Assembly: GCF_018812025.1 (NCBI RefSeq)
Contig: NC_063045.1
Coordinates: forward strand, 13,885,112 to 13,949,111
DNA length: 64,000 nucleotides
DNA from: Megalobrama amblycephala
Lineage: Eukaryota; Chordata; Actinopteri; Cypriniformes; Xenocyprididae
Reading direction: 5' to 3'
Shown: positions 9,853 to 20,879 of the stretch, piece by piece
How the letters are laid out: each line of letters begins with the position of its first letter
How positions within the stretch are numbered: the first letter of the stretch is position 1
Notes under the pieces: generated by a model
What the model was told of the DNA's origin: nothing
Seen by the model: the letters and a program-made list of their open reading frames with translations, nothing else
The model's database searches: none
Translations under genes and position numbers: made by a program

Positions 9853-11151
9853 GTGAGTCTATTCTAATGTGTGTCAAGCAGTTGATGTTCATTATTACTA
9901 TTGGTCATACCTAGGGTTAGGGATTTGAACAAGCCCTTAACCCAGGGTTCCTCAAATCCAGCTCTGGAAGGCCAGTACCCTGCAGTTTAGATTAGGGTTG
10001 GAGCTAAACTCTGCAGGGCAGTTGACCTCCAGAGCAAGATATGAGGAACATTGCCCTAACCCCAATTATTAATCTTTGGCATGTAACTGGTCCTACCATT
10101 GTTATATGAGCATGTGTGATCCCTCCAATCTTGTGGTTTGTAGAAGAGAAGTGTATAATTGCCTGCCGATGCATCTGGACTTAAGGGGTGGGCAATTAAA
10201 TGTGAGAAATTTCCATAGACTGAACCTGAAATAGGGACCTGAGGCACACCAATGGACCAAAATATCTTTGAGACATGAGAGAGGGTTCTTCTAACTTTGT
10301 CTAGTTAGATACCACCAAGACTACCCTAACACTGTGGTAGTGAGTATTGCGAAGCAAGCACTGTTTTTTTTTGTTTTTTTGCAAGAATCTAGTTGACTGC
10401 GTTGGGTTAGGAGTTACCATCTAAGTTTAGCATACTTTGTAAAGGTTGTGTGCATCCAAAGACCTGATTTGAGGCTTCTACACCAAGGCAATCCACAAGT
10501 ACACCTATAAAGAATCAAGTTTGTCCCTTCTACAAAACATCGAACCAAATCAAGAAGAGACTTGCCTTAGATATATCAACCCAGTGTTAAAAAGCCATCG
10601 CTAGTCTCAAGAAGCTACTCCACTTTTCAAAGGAAAGAGAAGGCAGACAGAAATTTAGACTTTGTACAATGAAACAGGCCACAAACCTCACACAATGATT
10701 CCCATCACATAAACAAAGCAACTTGAATGAATCAAGACCCCTAAGGGACTGATTTGTTATAAAGGTAATGCAAATCATATAATTGCTTTTATGGTGTTGT
10801 TTATGCCAGCGTGACTGCAGAGATGTGTCTGTTGCCATACGTGTCATTTGAAAGCGGTAATGGTAATAATAGTGTCTGTTGAGAGTGCCCATCCTCCAGT
10901 GGTTGCGTTAGGCCTTCAGGGTGGCATCTAAGGCAAGTCTGCAGCCATTTATCTCATAAACATGTTTTGTTGCCAGACTGCTTCATAGCACTCCTTTGAA
11001 ACTGCCTTGCAGGCAGCTGGGAGACATATTAGATCTATCTTTTCCCCACTGCAGAGTTAGAGAGATCTTTGGTGTAAAGTTTTGCTGCATAAAAAAAGAA
11101 TGACGCTTGCTGTTTGTTTGTCTCTTTCCTGTTCCCTCTGTCTCACAACAG
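9853..11151 (+). other. crb1 intron 9, first part
   Basis: Non-coding apart from a short palindromic repeat at 9947-10049. The stretch 10050-11150 shows no exon or clear element. It ends in a good pyrimidine tract and acaacag before the microexon candidate. Confidence 0.6.
9947..10049. repeat. Short foldback repeat
   Basis: GTTCCTCAAATCCAGCTCTG at the left and its imperfect reverse complement at the right (CCAGAGCAAGATATGAGGAAC) form arms of about 38 bp. The type (CTCTGGAAGGCCAGTACCCT, GGTTGGAGCTAAACTCTGCAG) resembles a common cyprinid palindromic repeat. Confidence 0.6.
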
Positions 11152-11196
11152 CACTCAGATTGAAGAGGCTCCGTGGTACGTAGTTGTCAGGAGCGT
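11152..11196 (+). CDS. crb1: Candidate 45-bp in-frame crb1 microexon
   Basis: A long pyrimidine tract and acaacag precede 45 bp followed by an ideal donor GCGT/gtaagt. It enters and leaves in phase 2, the phase of the flanking exon junction, and adds 15 residues including TQIEEAPWYVVVRS without a stop. Inclusion would lengthen the linker between EGF 17 and EGF 18. Human CRB1 has no exon here that I recall, so it may be an optional fish exon or chance. Splice signals and phase are seen; use is inferred. Confidence 0.4.
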
Positions 11197-11218
11197 GTAA
11201 GTGGCGTTTTACTATTTA

Positions 11219-11910
11219 CTTTTTTTTTTTATCCTTTCTTTTTTATATGCTCTCTTTCCTTCCTTCCTACTTTCATTTCCTTCTCTCTACTACACCTTTT
11301 TTTTTGCCTTGCCTTCCTTCCTTTCATCCCTCCCTCCTACCTTTAATTTATTCTATCTATCCCTTTTTTCTTGCCATCCGGCTTTATTTCTTTCCTTCTT
11401 CTATATCTTTCTTCCTTATTTTCTTTCTTCCTACATTCCTTTCCCTCTCTCTATCATTTTTCCCTTTATTACTTCCTGATTCTCTTCTTTCTTGCCTTTG
11501 CCCTTCTGTTCAAATCCTTTTCTTTCTCTATGCCTTCTTTCTTGCCTTCCTTCCTACGACTTTCCAATTTCTTTTCACTTTCTTATTTTACCTATTCTTT
11601 CTTTCCTTCCCTCTTTCCCTCATTCCTTCCTCATTTTCTTCCCTTCTTTCTTGCCATCTATTCTTTCTTTGCTGCCTCTTTCTCTGAATCTATACCTTCT
11701 TTCTTGCCTTTACTTTATTCTATTTCCCTCCTATTTTTTTTCTTTTCACCCTTACTTTCTTCCATACTTCCTACTTTCCAAAACTTTCCTGTCTCTCCAG
11801 TCCTATTTCTTTCCTTCTTTCTTGCTGTCATTTTTCATTCTCTCCTTCCTACTTTCTTTTTTTCCCTTCTTTCTTTTTATGCCTTTCTACCTTTCTTTAT
11901 TTTAGATTGT
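11219..11910. repeat. Polypyrimidine (TTCC/TTTC)n low-complexity tract
   Basis: Nearly 700 bp of almost pure T and C on the + strand, with degenerate TTCC, TTTC and CCTTC units. It yields long but meaningless Ser/Phe/Leu/Pro frames in all three + frames. The purine/pyrimidine strand bias could permit triplex (H-DNA) formation. It lies in crb1 intron 9, starting 23 bp after the microexon donor. Confidence 0.9.
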
Positions 11911-12265
11911 CTCTGTAAAAGAAAACCACAATAAGTAACATTTCCTGTCCTAAACCTCCTTATTTGTCATATCATTTCTTTGTCCATACAGAATAACAAC
12001 GGGTGTCTTCATATTAGCTGTATGTTAATTCCCATATAAGGCGACAGTTTATTGTATTCTCTTTGTCTTGTGGTCAGAGGTCCATTCACATGCTAATATC
12101 ATTATTCTAATAAGAGGCTAATCCTCTTTTGTGCTGGACAAAGCAGTGTTGTGGTAATGGGGGGGGGAGGAGGGGCACATGGCTCACATGGGTCTCAGGA
12201 GGAGAGGATGGCTTCTTCATCATCTGTTATGTTTCTTTCTTTTCCCTCATCATTCGCATCCCCAG

Positions 12266-12388
12266 ACCGCCCAAGCTCCCGGTATCCATCTGTGGTGATG
12301 AACAGCAGAACTACACATGTTTCAATGGAGGGAACTGTTCTGACACCAACATGCTGTGTGACTGTCTCCCTGGGTTTTCGGGTCACTG
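12266..12388 (+). CDS. crb1: crb1 exon 10: EGF 18
   Basis: One base completes the split codon (AA/A Lys from exon 9, or GT/A Val if the microexon is used). PPKLPVSICGDEQQNYTC, FNGGNCSDTNMLCDC and LPGFSGHW then form EGF 18, whose last cysteine is in the next exon. It ends in phase 2 at CACTG/gtgatt. The pattern SICG...YTCFNGGNC...CDCLPGFSG is characteristic of this position in CRB1. Confidence 0.93.
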
Positions 12389-12591
12389 GTGATTATTCCT
12401 TCTCTTTCTTTGTTCACATGATCTCATAAATACAGATTAATGAATTTCAAAGTAGTTATTACGGCATGCTATTAACCAGTTTAGAATGATTGGAATATTT
12501 GTATTCAGAACCAAATATTAATAACAATAATAGCCATAATATTTAAGTTAATAATAACAAGGTTTGTTTTCACTATACATTTGTCATTTAG

Positions 12592-12718
12592 GTGTGAAAT
12601 AGATCTTGATGAATGTAGATCCAACCCTTGCTTGAATGGCGGCTACTGCCAGAACATGGTCAACAAGTTCCATTGTGTCTGTGAAATGACCTTCGCGGGC
12701 GAGACCTGTGAAATCGAC
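12592..12718 (+). CDS. crb1: crb1 exon 11: EGF 19
   Basis: G completes Trp, then [19 protein letters not shown] and [17 protein letters not shown] encode the last, calcium-binding EGF before the membrane. It ends in phase 0 at ATCGAC/gtaagc. Splicing here joins the ERLI-tail exon at 22110. Reading through the donor instead gives the alternative terminus described at 12719-12838. Confidence 0.95.
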
Positions 12719-12838
12719 GTAAGCGACCTTTACTTTTACATGGCAGCTTTGTTTTGGCAAAACCTCTTTCAGTTTCTTTCCTACCTCATTCTGCGCTTAG
12801 ATGATGAGCCAGAGGTAGACTGGGGTGACAATGAGTAA
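12719..12838 (+). CDS. crb1: Alternative crb1 C-terminus by read-through of the exon 11 donor
   Basis: Without splicing the frame continues 39 codons to TAA at 12836. It has a hydrophobic stretch [20 protein letters not shown], a basic residue, then an acidic tail ([12 protein letters not shown]). This closely resembles, as I remember it, the alternative C-terminus of human CRB1 (the 1376-residue form and the CRB1-B type), which has the same FWQNLFQ and LSYLILR core and a DEP/WG acidic end. Such fish-to-mammal similarity is not expected of random intron. The product would have a possible membrane segment and no FERM or PDZ motif. A candidate AATAAA lies at 13401. Confidence 0.8.
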   Translation, partial: VSDLYFYMAALFWQNLFQFLSYLILRLDDEPEVDWGDNE

Positions 12839-12879
12839 ACAGGTCTGTGGTGGGGGCCAAGAAAAATGCTAGTTTGGGG

Positions 12880-13490
12880 GCTTTCGCACCAAAGGAACTT
12901 TTTCATAGATCCTCTAACTATTGGTGGAAATACCTGTTTTTTGGCATGTTCGCACCACAGGAACTGGGAACGATTTTAGTTATAGGAACGCCTTTGGGGG
13001 GACTAAATTAGCTCCTACTTTAGAGTAGAGTCTAACCCAGCACAATAGGAACTACCAGTGTACATTGATTGGCCGAGCGCATGTGAAACACAGGCACCTG
13101 CCATTTTTAAAAAGCTGTGTAACCAGTTTTTAGCCTATATATTTACTCCACGGACATGGCAAAACCGCGATAGATAGAAAGATGCCAAAGTCCAGCCACT
13201 TCTCAAACTTTACACTAAGGAGAAAATCCAATGTGAATTTGAAGGGACCAAGCGAAACATGACTATGTCTGCTCAGCTAACGACATTGGGCATCAACCAC
13301 ATGGCAAATGCTATAATACTTTTTTGTATACTATATTACTTTGTTTGTTTAAAAGTTCTATCTAATCACGCTCAGGCTCTAGTGTTCTCAGTGCTGTCAA
13401 AATAAAAGTCCCTCACAACAACCAGAGTGGCAGGACGTAAGTAAGCTTACTTCACTTCAGAGTTCCTTCTGGTGGTGCAAATGCAACCAT
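12880..13490. mobile_element. Probable non-autonomous hAT-like element
   Basis: Left end GCTTTCGCACCAAAGGAACT and right end AGTTCCTTCTGGTGGTGCAA are roughly inverted. Internal GGAACTACCAGTG and GATTGGCCGAGCGCATG resemble a known cyprinid repeat. Ends are approximate and no target duplication was identified. If the alternative crb1 3' end is used, this would lie in its 3' UTR. Confidence 0.45.
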
Positions 13491-15094
13491 GAAAATGGCC
13501 CTAGGGGAAAATTTAGTTCTTGGGGGACATTTGATATGAATATATATTAAATAAAATGTAAATAAAGTATTTAACAAGTAAATAAATGTAATTGTAAATC
13601 TCAGTCTTTTAACCATGGACAGTGTTATTTGTTGGTTTTGGAAAAACCGTGTGCAAGGACTCTGTATCTGTATCAGGCCATTAGATGGCTTATATGTGAA
13701 ACCGCTTAGTGCCTTAAAGTGACACAGTGTTTATGAGTGAGACTGTGCTATGTGCAGCATATTTATCAATGGAAAATATTGTTACAGGTTGACAGCATTC
13801 CTTCCTAATCCAAAGGTTTCTTTTTTTTTTATTATTATTGTACTTTATGCCATTCAAATGAGAATGGTAGACTGATTATGGAAAATAATTTTGAGAATAC
13901 TTGTGTTGTTGTGTTTATTAAGTTTAGCATTACACAGAGTGTGTAAATTTGTTACATATAATTAATATAACATGAATAATAATGTTTATAAGGCAAGGTT
14001 TGGGACTGCATTGGAATGATGCGAAGGAAATTGATGAACTGCATTTCAAATTAATGTGTTTTATTGGTCCAGCACAAATTTTGCAATACAAGAAGTAAGT
14101 TGGTTAATTTTGGTAATTAATTGGGAGTATCCTGGGAAATAAAGTGTTCTTCCAGCAGTCCATAAAAGTTCATTTGATTTTTAAAAGCATTATCATTTAT
14201 TTGTTATTGGCATATCTGAAAAAAGACTTTAGCATAGAAGAAATTTATTTTATTTCTGTTTAGCCAAGAATATCAGATCATTTCATCTAATTTCCATATT
14301 TATTAAATAAACATCCCCCCCCTTTTTCCATTTTCAGCAATGATTTACATTCAACAATATCCTGCTGTTGATCAACTCATTGCTCTTTTGCATCTTAAAA
14401 TCATATTTAACATTTTTAACTACTATGTAATCCTTTCCATGTATTCTTTTTAACTAGCAATATGTCACACTCAGTCATTTCAGTAGTTTGTAGTGTTGTC
14501 ATGTCTTCATCTGTCTGTTGATCTCCATGTTAGCGTTCATGACCAGATTGTGTACATTGTGTCTCTCACATTCTGTCTTTAGATGACTGTCTTCAAATAA
14601 AGCATTTCTCTCCATCCCATCCATCATCAATCTGTTGTTTGTCCTTTGTCAGTTTTGTTTAGCTGTCTCTCTTCTGTCATTTACACATCCAGAGACTGTG
14701 CCAGTGGCACATCATGCAGGGTTGTGAAGAATGTTTCCACAGATTTTGATAGACAGAGCCACTGAACTAGGGGCGGCAGACACATCAAAGACCTAGCAGC
14801 ACTGTAAAACCTATGGCAGGTGTGTTGAGTCAGCAATTTGTGTGTAATCCTGACACCATAGGATGTTGAGATCAGGCAAAAAGTGTATACTGTGCAAGTT
14901 TGAAACAAGCTGAAGTTTTTTCCTGCTGCAACTTACAGTATATCAGTTGTTGTGACAGCTTTACTGAGTTAAACGTACACTGGATACATTGGTGAGGGCA
15001 GGGGATCACAACAATTTGATTTACCATTCACTTACATCGAATTAGATGCTACTATTAATAGTTGAGTTCTTTAACCGCTTGGCTACATTCACAC
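13491..15094 (+). other. crb1 intron 11, quiet stretch
   Basis: AT-rich, apparently unique sequence with no exon, no clear repeat and only chance open frames. Confidence 0.5.
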
Positions 15095-15095
15095 T

Positions 15096-15615
15096 CAGGC
15101 CCTGTTTACACTTGCTAAGAAGTATTTTGGTCGATCGGATACAAGTGCAGGTGTAAGCGGGGTTCTAAAGCGTTTTGAGCTTGTCCTCTTTCGACCACTT
15201 CCACAGGTATTCAAAAACGCATTTGAACAGATTGCTGTTATAGTTGAAACACTCATGTGGTCGAACAGCCACAAAATACCCTGACCTAATGTGTAAATAT
15301 AATGGGAAGCTCACTAGCCAGACGGGATTTAAGCTGTCAGTTGAAGACCCAAGTTTGGTTTGAAGACGAAAAATGTACCAAGCACAATGTTCTCTCACCA
15401 CTCCTGATTTCTTACAGGCACTCGCTACATTCGCCGTGGTCTTGAGGCTGTCAGAGCAGAAATCTGTAGTCTCTGGTCGCGTTCATATGTAAATTGCATG
15501 AGCTTATTTTGTATATTAGATCGAAAGATCTGAAAAGGCCCATACATTTACCCACCCATTGACCCTTCCCTCGAAGAAATCAGGACAGATTAAAAGATCA
15601 GGTGTAAACAGGAAT
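15096..15615. mobile_element. Probable MITE with GTTTACAC ends
   Basis: The left end CCCTGTTTACACTTG and right end CAGGTGTAAACAGG are inverted. Internal GGTCGATCGGATAC and GATCGAAAGATCTG resemble a dispersed cyprinid element. No coding capacity. Borders are approximate. Confidence 0.5.
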
Positions 15616-15949
15616 GTTGGTGCATTCAAGTCATGTCGAAAAGATTGTATTTACGAGTTTAATGCACATGAACGGCACCACAAAGTTGTAATTACCAGTT
15701 GGAAGCTCAGAATTTTCTTTAAGCCCTGATCTTTACGAGTTGGGGGCATGTCAGGGAGAAACGTGGTGGAATACCACAATATTTATAGTTATTTAGCAGT
15801 GACATTGTCAGACTTTTTTTAATAAGCTAATTCCCTGCACAAAATATAATGGCATTGTAATATAACAAATATGTAATAAAGTTTACAGTGGCTTAATAAA
15901 TTAAAAAGGAAAACACGCCTGATACACATTTGTTCTTCATTTTCTGGAG

Positions 15950-15970
15950 TTTTTTTTTTTTTTTTTTTTG
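15950..15970. repeat. Poly(T) run
   Basis: About 20 T residues in crb1 intron 11. Confidence 0.85.
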
Positions 15971-16385
15971 CTGTTTTTTGTGTAGTTATTAAGATAAGGT
16001 ACACCACCATCTTGCTCTGACAAAACCTGACATCATAAACATCACTTTCCACCTGCTAAATACAAACTTCCCAGGAGGACTTGAACGCACCATGCATCTT
16101 CCTCGTTTTGTGATTTGATCGACCAAAACGCATCTTTATTTGTCTAGAATTAAGTTATTCAGTAATTAAAATTCATCTCTCTTCTATGATGACAGGTTCA
16201 AATTGGTAAATTAGGTAAGTTTTAATCAATTTGTATATTTTTGTGGTGCATAAAGTTAAAAATGTCAAAGTGGTGAGATTGTAAGTCTCAATAAAAAGTG
16301 TTGGAAAAACTTGAATTTTAAAGTATTTTCATTTTTTAATCTTGTTACGTAAATTGTGTATAAGAAGATGTATGATAATCATGAT

Positions 16386-17085
16386 TATTATACGGCTCTG
16401 TGGAATACTTGATTCTGATTGGTCAATGGCGCCATCCAGCGGTGTGTTATTCACAGATAACAACCGCTAAAAACAGATAACACAGGTTCATCCGGGTAAC
16501 TGATGTCTGCAGCGCTATACGCTTGCTAGGAACGTTTTTTCCTCATGGAAGTTTTGTCTTTGATGAGCTAATAAAATATTAAAACACAGGCAAATCAATA
16601 TTTTGTGTACAGTTATTTAATTATGTCATCCAGTATCGTGGACTCGCTCTCTCGTTTCATATGCAGCTGCTGCCATTTTGCAATTATTGTTTTGTTCACT
16701 GTAATGGATTATAAGATAACAGACTGGTACGATTTTAAAACAGTTTAATATCAGATCAATATCTATTATCCCCATAATTATTTATGTGGCAAAATGCCAT
16801 GTAATATGTAGTATGACATACCGTGGTATCTGTTAAATGTCAGTCTAGTTTGAACCATAGATGGTTTGAACTTGCGGCGCTAGCAACTGCTCTCTCCACG
16901 GAAGCTTTGTGTTTAAAGTGCTAATAAAATATTTTGACTCAGACCAATATTTCATGTCTAATTATTTACTTACGTGGCAAGTAGCCGTGTAATAAGCGGG
17001 ATAATGTACATTCAGGCTTATACAAAACCTGATCTGTCAGGGTTTATTCTGCAATAATAACCGGCTGGATGTACATTATCTCTTA
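16386..17085. mobile_element. Dispersed cyprinid repeat with internal direct duplication
   Basis: The segment starts near TACTTGATTCTGATTGGTCAA. An internal unit occurs twice: GCTAGGAACG, then GAGCTAATAAAATATT and ATTATTTATGTGGCAAAATG in the first (about 16525-16860); GCTAGCAACTG, GTGCTAATAAAATATT and ATTTACTTACGTGGCAAGTAG in the second (about 16878-17010). A fragment of the same kind appears at 35235-35440. Class and exact ends are uncertain. Confidence 0.5.
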
Positions 17086-17766
17086 CTTAAAGAAATGATA
17101 AACATGTTATTTTATAGATAAATGATAGAAAGAAATTATATTTGATAAGTATATATACATGTGCTGTAATATGCTTGAAAACGTATTCTTATGTATTCAA
17201 TATGAAATAATACACTTACTTGATGGTTACAATTCTCGGCTTAAGTCATCACAACTTTTTTAAATTTCTTTCTGGCAAATATTTAAAGAGGCCAAATGAT
17301 TTATGTGATTGATAAGCTGAAGTGATGTCACAAAGCTTAAGGTTCCTGTGACTGAATACAGAAAAGCAGAGATAAATTGAATCCCCTTAAGATGTCCTCA
17401 TTTTTAACTTGTGAGCAAAATGCTCACATGCAGGTTAAAGATAGACACTTTCCACTTTGCTAATCCCATCTAACAGGATAGATGCTGGTGAGAGGATCTT
17501 GTCTCATGATAAGATCATTACTGTGTTGCTCTCTGAGCTTTGGTGTTCCCCATTAGACCCCATTAAATCAAAAAGAGACATTTGTGACTTTTAGTTTTGA
17601 AGCCATCTATATGATAGCATATACATAAAAGTTAACAAAAACCTGTTTAAAAGACAAACACATTTAAAATTCTCTCTCTCCTAGGAAAAAGTACTAGAAT
17701 TTTGATGACTCATCCTGTGCTACACAGATTTTTGTCCAGTCACACAAACTTCTCTTCCAAATGATA

Positions 17767-18168
17767 TGTGACCCTGGACCACAAAACCAGTCATATGTCA
17801 CACGGGTATATTTGTAGCAATAGTCAACAATACATTGTATGGGTCAAAATTATTGATTTTTCTTTTATGCCAAAAATTATTAGGATATTAAGTAAAGATC
17901 TTTTGTAAATTTCTGACCGTAAATATATAAAAAATATATTTTTGTGAGTGGATATGCATTGCTAAGGACAACTTTAAAGGTGATTTTCTCAATATTTTTA
18001 TTTTTTTGCACCCTCAGATTCCAGATTTTAAAATAGTTGTATCTTGGCCAAATGTTGTCCTATCATAACAAACCATACGTCAATGGAAAGCTTATTTATT
18101 TACTTTTCAGAAGATGTATAAATCTCAATTTCAAAAAATGATGACTGGTTTTGTAGTCCAGGGTCACA
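17767..18168. mobile_element. 402-bp MITE with long terminal inverted repeats, TA flanks
   Basis: TGTGACCCTGGACCACAAAA at the left and TTTTGTAGTCCAGGGTCACA at the right are inverted repeats continuing to about 28 bp with one or two mismatches. Both ends are bordered by TA, which suggests a TA target duplication. There is no coding capacity. This sequence type is very common in cyprinid genomes. Confidence 0.85.
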
Positions 18169-18431
18169 TATTATATATTTATATCACAATCAGAGCAGAT
18201 GTGTCTGGCATAAAGCAACAAAGTATTGATATTATAGGCTAATATTATATTTTGTATAGGCTTATCGAGTCTGTGCAAGTATATGAATTAGCGAATTGTT
18301 TTATTAAACAGGTTCAATCAAATGAACCATCCGAGCAAACTGATTCACTAAAATGAATCATACTTATCGATTCTCTTAATGAATCATATTAGAGAAAGGA
18401 CGTTTGCGTCCGCATCAGTGCGCAATACTAA

Positions 18432-18790
18432 GGGTATGTTTACACGATAACAATGTATTAAAAACAAACGTTTTTCCTTTGCCTTTTTCTCGTACAGATG
18501 ACAATATTACGAAAATGATAGCCATTCACACAGATCCATGAAAACTATTAAAAATGCTGTATTATTCATACCAGGCCAGTAGTTGGCGACGTCACTTTGT
18601 AAAGAAACTCTACAGACTGAACACATAATACACATGCGCATCATGTCTCCATTTTCACAAATTTGCGTTTTTGTAGTTTACATAGAAACAATAAATGGTA
18701 TCGTTTTCAAAAACTTGCCCTTTGAAACCCATTTTCAAAAGTTTGCATTTTAAGGCCCCCAAAACAGCATTGTCGTGTAAATGAATGACC
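18432..18790. mobile_element. Probable MITE with TTTACACGA ends
   Basis: GTTTACACGATAACAATGT at the left and ACAGCATTGTCGTGTAAATG at the right are inverted. Internal AAACGTTTTTCCTTTGCC resembles a widespread cyprinid hAT-like MITE. Borders are approximate. Confidence 0.6.
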
Positions 18791-19019
18791 GAAATGCATA
18801 AACGCATTCCGTTTTTAGTTGAAAACTGTTAGCAATGAAAAAATAAATTATATTAGCCGCAACTTTGGTTAACAGTATAACTTTATGTAGGCTAACATCC
18901 TGTTTTTATGAATCATTTACATTTTTATTCATACAGTGTTATTACTAATGCAATACATTTTTTTAAAAAAAAGCTTAAAAATAGATCAGTAATGCAGAAG
19001 CAATGCGACAGGGAAGCAA

Positions 19020-19450
19020 GCACAGTTCTTGAGGGCTAGTGTTTTTTGACTGCTGAAGCATAAATGTGTCTCAGTGTGAGGAATCTGTGGGTCTGTGGTT
19101 CTGTTCCACGTCTGCAGAGAAAGTTTGTGTCTTCAGAGTGACAGAATAGTGCTTGGCCAGCAGAAAGGCACAGCGGCGTTCTGTGTGAAATGCAACTCAG
19201 CAGAGCATCGCTGCAGGTCTGAGAAACGAGGGGGAAATATATCGGGAGAAGCTTATCGCAGTGACAGGGTCGTTTGTCTGCTGGAAAGTCTGGCTGTCTC
19301 TCTCCTTCTCGCTTTCTCTCACACACACAAAACATCGCCTTCAGAGCAGGTGATGTGCTCAGCTCAGAGTTTCTGTGGCCATGAGCTTCTTGCCTGTCTC
19401 TGCTCCTTCAACAGATGGAGCTGGTGTGGGAAGGGCTGGGTTGGATGATC
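19020..19450. other. Non-repetitive GC-richer island in crb1 intron 11
   Basis: This stretch is visibly richer in G+C and of higher complexity than the surrounding AT-rich, repeat-laden intron. It contains a 117-codon + strand frame (19095-19448) and a 99-codon - strand frame (19036-19335), neither with a recognisable domain or clear splice context. It could be a conserved non-coding element, for example a retinal enhancer. Unproven. Confidence 0.3.
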
Positions 19451-19782
19451 TAATTTTGGTCCTGAAGATCAGTATATCTACTCTAGAGTATAGTGTGTGA
19501 GAAGTAGCATTTGGTGGTGTATATTTTATGATTCTTGGAACTACTATAATTTTTTATATATAATATAGCCTAGTAGGGCTATATGTGCAACACACTAAAA
19601 TAGAATAAAATAATAAGTGTGTAAATAAGTAAACTCGTTTCAGACAAACTGTCAAGTCTGTTTATCCATGGGGATTTTACAGTTATATTGTTACGCCAGT
19701 AGGTGGCGACAAGTGACTGTATTTTTGTTTGAATAATGAATTGTTTCAACAAAGCACTGATTCAACAAAACAAGAGACTCCC

Positions 19783-20374
19783 TGCGTTCCATTCGGAAGG
19801 GCTCATCCCTATGCCCTAATCCCTTCAAAGGGTTTACCCTCCGGAGTTAGAGTTTCGAAGCGATGAAGGGTGTAGGGGTCAAAAAAAACCTTTTTTGGAA
19901 TGCACTTCTGCATCATCTTAACGAGAAAATTAAGGAGGCACCTTCGTCGCACATTTTGTACGCTGGTTGACCCCCCAAAAAACACGCTCTGAACGATGAG
20001 ATGAATAGACTGATGAAGGGAGCTATAAAGTATTTTTAAGTACAATGTCATTTTGACCATAATAATGTACCAATTCTAACTTGTATAAATATTACAGTAG
20101 TATAGAAAAATACTATACATACATTTAGAGGTAAAAATCGAACTTCGAGCCTCCTGTACTCATTCTGTGACACCAAACAACTTCCCTGTGCAAAGGATCA
20201 TGGGGGCCTGAAGTGTCCATCAGTTGTACCCTTCAAAATCCTTCATTCCGAAGGGCCCTTTGAAGTGGCCAGTTTTGAGCACTTCGGTTTGGAACGACCC
20301 TTCAATATGCCGGCCATGATTGTTTTCACTCCGAAGTGCCCTTTGGAGGGCGATATATCCCGTTTGGAATGCAC
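19783..20374. mobile_element. Probable non-autonomous DNA element (GGAATGCA ends)
   Basis: TGCGTTCCATTCGGAAGGG at the left and ATCCCGTTTGGAATGCA at the right are imperfect inverted repeats, with repeated CCTTC/GAAGGG motifs inside. Borders are approximate and there is no coding capacity. Confidence 0.5.
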
Positions 20375-20456
20375 TCTACCTGAGTGAGTCATTGAATTAT
20401 TCAGTCCAAAGATTTGTTCAAAAACATTATTTGGATTAGGAATAAAACAATTCACC

Positions 20457-20690
20457 AATTCAGGGGGCTGCATTCTCCGGAGGTCACATTTGAAGGCTGC
20501 ATAAGTCATCAAGTCGGTCTCATTTAAGAAAAGTAACCATAATAAAATTGACTGCTATTCTTAGTGAGGTGTAAAATACTGTAATTTCTTTATTACTTCG
20601 CAATCTAATGGTTACTTATCTTAAATGAGACCGACCCAATGATGTATGCAGCCTTCAAATGTGACCTCTGGAGGATACAGATCCTGAATT
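20457..20690. repeat. Foldback element with ~83-bp arms
   Basis: AATTCAGGGGGCTGCATTC (left) mirrors ATACAGATCCTGAATT (right). The arms share GGTCACATTTGAAGGCTGCA and GGTCGGTCTCATTTAAG in inverted order, about 90 percent alike, around a loop of about 70 bp. It is a palindromic MITE type. Confidence 0.8.
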
Positions 20691-20703
20691 GGGACAAAGC
20701 TAC

Positions 20704-20879
20704 TAGGTGTGTTGGACTTGAAGCGATGCTGCGCAGACTGATCAGTGTGTGACATCACAGTACCGCAAGAGCGTTTAGAGAGCAGATGGCTCTAAATGCT
20801 TTCGAATCGGTCTCACTGTACTTTTTGATGTCATACACCGATCGGCCTGCGCAGTATTCCTTAAAGTCCAACACACCTA
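20704..20879. repeat. Foldback element with ~70-bp arms
   Basis: TAGGTGTGTTGGACTTGAAG at the left mirrors CTTAAAGTCCAACACACCTA at the right. CTGCGCAG and TGACATCA also recur inverted. This is a second palindromic element immediately after the one at 20457-20690. Confidence 0.8.

Noticed and set aside
11184..11934. Overlapping + strand frames of up to 187 codons
   Set aside because: They are composed of Ser, Phe, Leu, Pro and Tyr from a polypyrimidine repeat open in all three frames. Not a protein.
19095..19448. 117-codon + strand open frame in crb1 intron 11
   Set aside because: No recognisable domain, and the opposite strand is equally open. More likely a GC-richer non-coding island.
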